From NCBI GenBank assembly GCA_023388675.1, contig JAEWFU010000465.1:1-28103 (forward strand): DNA of 28,103 nucleotides, in the 5' to 3' direction. Position 1 is the stretch's first letter. Every line of letters begins with the position of its first letter. The translations under genes were made by a program, and so were the position numbers. The notes under the pieces are model-generated. The model had not been told where the DNA came from. It searched no databases and worked only from the letters and a program-made list of their open reading frames with translations. Origin of the DNA: Pseudomonadota bacterium (lineage in GTDB: Bacteria; Pseudomonadota; Alphaproteobacteria; Rhizobiales; Rhizobiaceae). This document shows, one piece after another, positions 23,881 to 28,103 of the stretch.

Positions 23881-24975
23881 ATGGCTGAAGTAGAAATCAG
23901 ATCCGTCTCAAAATCCTTTGGCGCCGTCGAGGTGCTCAAGGACGTCGACCTGAAGATCGATGCGGGCGAATTCGTCGTGTTCGTCGGGCCATCGGGCTGC
24001 GGCAAGTCCACGCTGCTGCGGATGATAACCGGGCTCGAGACAGAAAGTGCGGGAGACCTCTTCATTGACGGCCAGCGCGTCAACGATGTCGATCCCGCAA
24101 AGCGCGGCACGGCGATGGTGTTCCAATCCTACGCGCTCTATCCCCACATGACGGTGGCCGAAAACATGGGATTCGGCTTGAAGATGGCGGGCGAGCCGAA
24201 GGCCTCGATCCGCGAGAAGGTGGGCCAGGCGGCCGCGATCCTGAAGCTGGATCGGTTGCTCGACCGGAGGCCAGGACAGCTCTCGGGCGGCCAGAAACAG
24301 CGCGTTGCAATAGGCCGTGCCATCGTCCGAAAGCCGAAAGTGTTCCTGTTCGACGAGCCGCTGTCGAACCTCGACGCCGAGTTGCGCGTTCAAATGCGGG
24401 CGGAACTGATCGACCTGCATCGCCGCCTCGGTGCGACGATGGTGTACGTCACTCATGATCAGGTTGAGGCTATGACGTTGGCCGACCGCATCGTGGTGAT
24501 GAATGGCGGCGTCGTTCAGCAATATGGCCGCCCGCTCGACCTTTACGACGATCCCGACAATCGCTTTGTCGCAGGCTTCATCGGCTCGCCGAAGATGAAC
24601 TTTCTCGACGCGTCCGTGCAGGAAGTTGGCGGAAGCCACGTCACGCTGACAGAAATCGGCGGCAGCGACCGTAGCCTACGAGTTCCGTTCCGCGGCTTTG
24701 ACACTTCCGTCAGAAGTGTCACGCTCGGCGTCCGTCCCGAGCATGTCAGGCTGGGCAATGGCGCTGCCGACGAACTGCCGATCACTGTCAGCTTCGCCGA
24801 AGAGCTTGGCGACGTGACCTACATCCACGGCAAGCTGTCGGCCGATACGCCAATTATCGTGCGCAGCGACGGCATGCGCCATGACGGCGCGGCAAGCTGC
24901 ACCATCGCGATCGATACCGCCGGCATACGTCTTTTCCATACCGACGGCCAACGGCTGCGTGAGAGTGGAGCCTGA
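23881..24975 (+). CDS. ugpC: Sugar ABC transporter ATPase (MalK/UgpC family)
   Basis: A 364-residue MalK/UgpC-type ATPase: Walker A GPSGCGKST (residues 36-44), Q-loop VFQSYALYPHMTV, signature LSGGQKQRVAIGRAI, Walker B KVFLFDEPLSNLD, switch His in VYVTHDQVEAM, then a TOBE domain (LGVRPEHVRL, about residue 285). ATG 23881 starts the protein at MAEVEIRSVSKSFG, as in the family; a much longer open frame upstream is an out-of-phase read through the permease gene. The gap to the permease is 20 nt. It drives the two CUT1 permeases. In some bacteria one such ATPase serves several importers. The symbol reflects the family name, not proven glycerol-3-phosphate transport. Confidence 0.9.
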   Translation: MAEVEIRSVSKSFGAVEVLKDVDLKIDAGEFVVFVGPSGCGKSTLLRMITGLETESAGDLFIDGQRVNDVDPAKRGTAMVFQSYALYPHMTVAENMGFGLKMAGEPKASIREKVGQAAAILKLDRLLDRRPGQLSGGQKQRVAIGRAIVRKPKVFLFDEPLSNLDAELRVQMRAELIDLHRRLGATMVYVTHDQVEAMTLADRIVVMNGGVVQQYGRPLDLYDDPDNRFVAGFIGSPKMNFLDASVQEVGGSHVTLTEIGGSDRSLRVPFRGFDTSVRSVTLGVRPEHVRLGNGAADELPITVSFAEELGDVTYIHGKLSADTPIIVRSDGMRHDGAASCTIAIDTAGIRLFHTDGQRLRESGA

Positions 24976-24980
24976 CCAAC

Positions 24981-25934
24981 ATGACAACCCGTCAGGTGGC
25001 ACCGCTGGCCCCGCAAGCCAGCGTCGTCGGCGTCGATATTGGTGGTACGAAAACCCACCTGCGTCTGCGCGATGCAACTGGCCAGCGCGACCTTGTGGTG
25101 CCGACAAGCGATTGGCGGCATCGCGAATGGCATCGTGACGCCCGGGCGCTGCTTGAGATGGTCACCCACTTCAGCGAGGGCGCACCGATCGCGGCAATCG
25201 GCATCGGGGCGCATGGCTGTGATGACAAGAGCGAATGCGAGGCGTTCGAGAAAGCGTTCCGCAACGTCGGCTCTCTGCCCGTGCGCGTGGTCAATGATGC
25301 GGAGCTGATGCCAGCCGCGTTCGGACTGGAGCAGCAGATCGGCGTGGTGGCCGGAACCGGCTCCATCGCTGTCTGCCGCACGGCCGATGACGAAATGCTT
25401 GTTGCCGGTGGTTGGGGATGGATCATCGGCGATGAAGGGAGTGCCGCGAGCCTGGTGCGCGAGGCGGCACGCGCGGTCGCACTCCATCTTGATCGCGGCG
25501 GCTCAGAGGATGATCCGCTTGTGCGCCGCTTGTTTGCTTCTCTGGAAATCCCATCAGCCGCGCGTATAGGCAGCAGCCTCGGCAGCCTCGGCAGCGCCAT
25601 GGCGGTCGGCCGTCACGCCAGCCTCATATTTGATGCGGCGGACGAAGGTTCGCCACTTGCCGATGCGGTGATAGGCGACGGTGGCCGCGCGCTGGCCAAT
25701 CTCGTCGCGCGTCTCAAGGCACGTGGCTCGCAAGCCGGTTCGGCCGTCGCCGGCGGCAGCGTCATAGCCTCGCAGCCGCGCCTGTGGGACGCGTTCCGCG
25801 CCGGCGTAGATGAGCTCTGCGGTCCGGAATTCTCAATGTTCCTGCATGAAGGGCCGCCGGTCGAAGGCGCGATCGTTCTTGCCGACAGGCTGGCTGCCGA
25901 TCTGCAGGCCAACCCTCGAACCGCCCGTTTCTAA
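24981..25934 (+). CDS. BadF/BadG/BcrA/BcrD-family sugar kinase, N-acetylglucosamine kinase-like
   Basis: A 317-residue ASKHA-fold kinase. It has VGVDIGGTKTHLRL (phosphate-1 motif, about residues 16-29), VNDAELMPAAFG, VVAGTGSIAV (phosphate-2, about residues 115-124), GGWGWIIGDEGSAASL, a strong signature of N-acetylglucosamine kinase-like members, and VAGGSVIA for adenosine binding. It should phosphorylate the imported sugar in the cytoplasm. It begins 5 nt after the ATPase stop with no clear ribosome-binding site, suggesting coupling. Substrate (GlcNAc, glucosamine, galactosamine or another) is not determinable from sequence. Confidence 0.85.
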   Translation: MTTRQVAPLAPQASVVGVDIGGTKTHLRLRDATGQRDLVVPTSDWRHREWHRDARALLEMVTHFSEGAPIAAIGIGAHGCDDKSECEAFEKAFRNVGSLPVRVVNDAELMPAAFGLEQQIGVVAGTGSIAVCRTADDEMLVAGGWGWIIGDEGSAASLVREAARAVALHLDRGGSEDDPLVRRLFASLEIPSAARIGSSLGSLGSAMAVGRHASLIFDAADEGSPLADAVIGDGGRALANLVARLKARGSQAGSAVAGGSVIASQPRLWDAFRAGVDELCGPEFSMFLHEGPPVEGAIVLADRLAADLQANPRTARF

Positions 25935-25953
25935 CATAAGAAAGGTCAATCCG

Positions 25954-26946
25954 ATGAGCTATCGCTCCACTGTCGCCCGGCAGCCAGAATCGCTTGCCGA
26001 CACCCTCACTGCAGCACAGGCCGAGCTGGCCGGGCTGGACCTTTCGCCGTTGGCCTCCGGCATCATGGCCGTTACCGGCATCGGCGCGTCCTACGCAGCC
26101 TCGGTGGTGGTAGCCGCCGAGTTGCAGCGTCGCGGACGCCGCGCATTTCCGGTACGCTCGGGCGAGATGATGGCGGGCTACGACATCGCCGATACGGCAC
26201 TTGCGCTGTCGCATCGCGGCCGCAGCATCGAGACCGTTGAGGCTTTACGAAAGCTTCCCAAGGCCAACAGCATGGCGATCACGAACAATCCCGAAAGTCC
26301 GCTTGCGCAGGCGGCGAACTATCACATTCGTCTCAACAATGGCTCGGATGCCACCCCTTCCAGCACCGGTTACACCGCGACGCTACTGGCTGCCGGGCTT
26401 GCCATCGACGCCATCCACGGCAGCGGCGGAGCCGACTGGGCGGACCTGCCGTCTATGGCAAAAGAGGTGCAGAGCCGCGCAGATGAAAAGATGCCCCGTC
26501 TGGGCGAACTGTTCCGCGACCGCCGTGCCATCGACTGTGTCGGCGCAGGCGCATCCATCGGGACTGCCGACGGAGCCTCGCTGTTGATCCGCGAGGCCGC
26601 ACGCCTGCCTGCTTCCGGTTATGAGACGCGGCACTACCTGCATGGCCCGATGGAAGCGATGGACGCGACGACGGGGGTGGTGCTGTTCGGTGACACCCGC
26701 GAGCTGGCCTTGGCCGAAAACCTCAACGATATCGGCTGCCCTGCCCTCCTGGTGACCAGCAACACCAGCATCTCGGACAAAGGCAAACTGACAGTGGTGC
26801 ATGTGCCTGCCTGCGACGATCTCGTGTTGCGCGGCATCATCGACATTTTCACCGCGCAGCTGCTGGCAGCAGAACTGTCAGACGCTGCGGGTCTGACCGA
26901 CGTCAAATTCCGCTACAAACAGTCCGACACCAAGATCGTCGACTAG
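25954..26946 (+). CDS. SIS-domain sugar-phosphate isomerase/deaminase (GlmS C-terminal-like)
   Basis: A 330-residue protein with two SIS domains, resembling the isomerase half of GlmS and FrlB/AgaS-type enzymes. SIS 1 has TGIGASYAASVVVAAEL (about residues 41-57), LSHRGRSIETVEAL, MAITNNPESPLAQ and STGYTATLLAAG. SIS 2 has VGAGASIGTADGASLL (about residues 195-210) and YETRHYLHGPMEA, with the Glu and His of the family's catalytic region. The tail KFRYKQSDTKIV carries the usual C-terminal Lys. Start ATG 25954 has AGAAAGG upstream, 19 nt after the kinase. Such enzymes isomerise or deaminate phosphorylated (amino) sugars; with the kinase it would convert the imported sugar to a hexose phosphate. The reaction is inferred. 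Confidence 0.85.
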   Translation: MSYRSTVARQPESLADTLTAAQAELAGLDLSPLASGIMAVTGIGASYAASVVVAAELQRRGRRAFPVRSGEMMAGYDIADTALALSHRGRSIETVEALRKLPKANSMAITNNPESPLAQAANYHIRLNNGSDATPSSTGYTATLLAAGLAIDAIHGSGGADWADLPSMAKEVQSRADEKMPRLGELFRDRRAIDCVGAGASIGTADGASLLIREAARLPASGYETRHYLHGPMEAMDATTGVVLFGDTRELALAENLNDIGCPALLVTSNTSISDKGKLTVVHVPACDDLVLRGIIDIFTAQLLAAELSDAAGLTDVKFRYKQSDTKIVD

Positions 26947-27397
26947 CTAAAGGGTGCCCAGAGACCTCGCAGTGTCGTCGAGCGCCAGCCGCAGGCGTTT
27001 CGCAAGATCGTCGATCTCGTCGTTGATACGAACAGCGGCGGGGATGCGACGATCGTGTCTCCAATGGAGCGCACGATGACGCCGCGGCGCAGGCGCAAAA
27101 CGTGTGTTGCCGGCTTTGTCTGCAACGAGTTCAATCCCGCTGAGCAATCCAATCGTCCGCGCTTCCCCAACAAACGGATGGTCCGCCAGACCATCCCACG
27201 CTTCGGCGAAGTGAGGCGCGGCGACCGTCTCGACCCGCTCCACGATCCGTTCATCGCGCAGTATTTCGATGTTGCGTACCGCGACCGCACAAGCGACGGG
27301 ATAGCCGGAATAGGTGAAGCCGTGCGAGAGAAATTCGCCAGAGACCAGCGTGTTGGCAATCTCGTCGGTCATCATGACGGCGCCAAGCGGCAGGCAT
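26947..27397 (-). pseudogene. C-terminal remnant of a class III (PLP) aminotransferase, frameshifted
   Basis: Reading from 27397 leftwards gives CLPLGAVMMTDEIANTL, FLSHGFTYSGYPVACAVAV, GLADHPFVGEARTIGLLSGI and NTRFAP, the C-terminal half of an omega-amino acid:pyruvate-type class III aminotransferase. The next block, IVRSIGDTIVASPPLFV, is in a different frame, and the last, NDEIDDLAKRLRLALDDTAR, returns to the first frame. About 15 residues usually found between RFAP and VRSIGDT are missing. The N-terminal half, including the PLP lysine, is absent: upstream sequence is a GAF-domain gene. Its stop codon abuts the stop of the SIS gene (convergent, 0 nt). Confidence 0.75.
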
Positions 27398-28102
27398 CGA
27401 AACCGCCATCTTTCCAGAATCCGCGAGCCTGTAATATCCAACGATGCTCGCCGATCCCGGCGCGCTCCAGTCCCCACGGATGGTGAAATGGTTCTGGTCA
27501 GGCTCCATGTCCGCATAGGCGCAAATGGACACGGCCAAATGCTCGCCGACCAGCCGCGTCGTCACATCCATTAGGGCACTGGCGTCGGTCGCGAGACCTG
27601 CAGCCCTCCCGAGATGGTCGAGAAAGGCGAGTTGCTCGGCGTTCTGCCGCTGGGCCTCCTCTGCGCGTAGGCGTTCAACTGCAGTCCGTGTGCGCTGCGC
27701 GACCTCTGAGACCAGTGCAAGCTCATCGTCGGTCCACGCTCTGGGAGTAGCGTGGTTGAGATAGAGCAGAGCGACGGTCCCCCCCTGTTCGGTGACAGGC
27801 ATATTGACCACCGCCTGGGCGCTGATCGCCTTAAGCGCCTCCGCACCGGCTTCGCTCCTTGGATCCTGTGCGGCGTCGTTGAAAACGACGGTCTCAATGT
27901 AGGAGCCATAATCGCGAAAATGAAGCGTGCCAGCGAGGCTCTTGATGCCAGGAGCGTTCCAGTCCCGCTGGATCGTAATTGTCTCGCGATCAATGTCGAT
28001 CTCGCCGGCGGCGCCACGGTGATGCGCGACGGTCAGCTTGTTGGAAGCCCGGCCGGCGTGCTCGCCACATTTCGATGATTGGGGGTCGTCGGAACGCTTT
28101 CG
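27397..28102 (-). pseudogene. GAF-domain sensor protein fragment, 3' truncated by fusion (continues past window)
   Basis: The - strand frame is open from the window edge at 28102. It encodes most of one GAF domain (DIDRETITIQRDWNAPGIKS, HFRDYGSYIETVVFNDAA, VVNMPVTEQGGTVALLYLNH, WTDDELALVSEVAQRTRTAV), a short helical linker (VERLRAEEAQRQNAEQLAFL), and the start of a second GAF domain (DASALMDVTTRLVGEHLAVS, FTIRGDWSAPGSASIVGYYR). This resembles rhizobial GAF/PAS sensor histidine kinases. At about 27397 similarity stops and aminotransferase sequence begins in another frame, so the second GAF domain is cut and no kinase domain follows. The frame runs on to 27251 with arbitrary sequence. The upstream portion might still be expressed as a truncated protein. 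Confidence 0.7.
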
Positions 28103-28103
28103 T

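Noticed and set aside
1-28103. CRISPR arrays, tRNA or rRNA genes, insertion sequence ends, integrase genes
   Set aside because: I looked for regular direct repeats, tRNA-like cloverleaf ends, and transposase or integrase motifs and found none that stand up.

Overview
This is high-GC DNA (roughly 60-65% by eye) from an alphaproteobacterium, most likely a member of the Hyphomicrobiales (Rhizobium, Agrobacterium, Mesorhizobium or a relative). The main support is a complete chvE-gguA-gguB-gguC locus with a divergent gbpR-type regulator, an arrangement known from Agrobacterium and other rhizobia. There are no rRNA or tRNA genes, CRISPR arrays, or intact mobile elements. Most of the window is sugar uptake and catabolism.

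Layout. (1) 1-1740: the 3' part of a flavin/[2Fe-2S] reductase and a small NAD(P)H-binding reductase, both on +. (2) 1741-2827: gene-poor, with a heavily frameshifted HEPN-domain pseudogene that has lost its catalytic Arg/His motif. (3) 2828-11347, - strand: an eight-step operon, read right to left: ChvE sugar-binding protein, GguA ATPase, GguB permease, GguC (AraD1/FAH family), L-arabinonate-type dehydratase, L-arabinose/D-galactose 1-dehydrogenase and SMP-30 lactonase. Together they import an aldose, oxidise it to a lactone, hydrolyse it to the aldonate, and dehydrate it to a 2-keto-3-deoxy acid. (4) 11520-12512, +: the GbpR-type LysR regulator, divergent from chvE. (5) 12596-17873, +: a second CUT2-type importer of the galactofuranose YtfQ-YtfR-YtfT-YjfF kind, followed by a FadR-type GntR regulator. 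(6) 17874-18220: no recognisable gene. (7) 18221-19381, -: a PLP enzyme closely resembling 3-hydroxy-D-aspartate aldolase (BhcC). (8) 19467-26946, +: a ROK regulator and a CUT1-type ABC operon (binding protein, two permeases, MalK/UgpC ATPase) ending in a BadF/BadG-type sugar kinase and a SIS-domain sugar-phosphate enzyme, probably for an amino sugar. (9) 26947-28102, -: two gene fragments joined head to tail, a GAF-domain sensor fragment and the frameshifted C-terminal part of a class III aminotransferase.

The three importers share a design. Each periplasmic binding-protein gene comes first in its transport operon and is followed at once by a strong intercistronic hairpin, while later genes are tightly coupled (several ATGA overlaps). 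This fits higher expression of binding protein than of membrane components. Each importer also has its own adjacent regulator: LysR, GntR and ROK.

No clearly unprecedented system was found. The least characterised part is the kinase/SIS sugar operon; the most unusual structures are the two decayed regions and the palindromes upstream of the ROK-linked operon.
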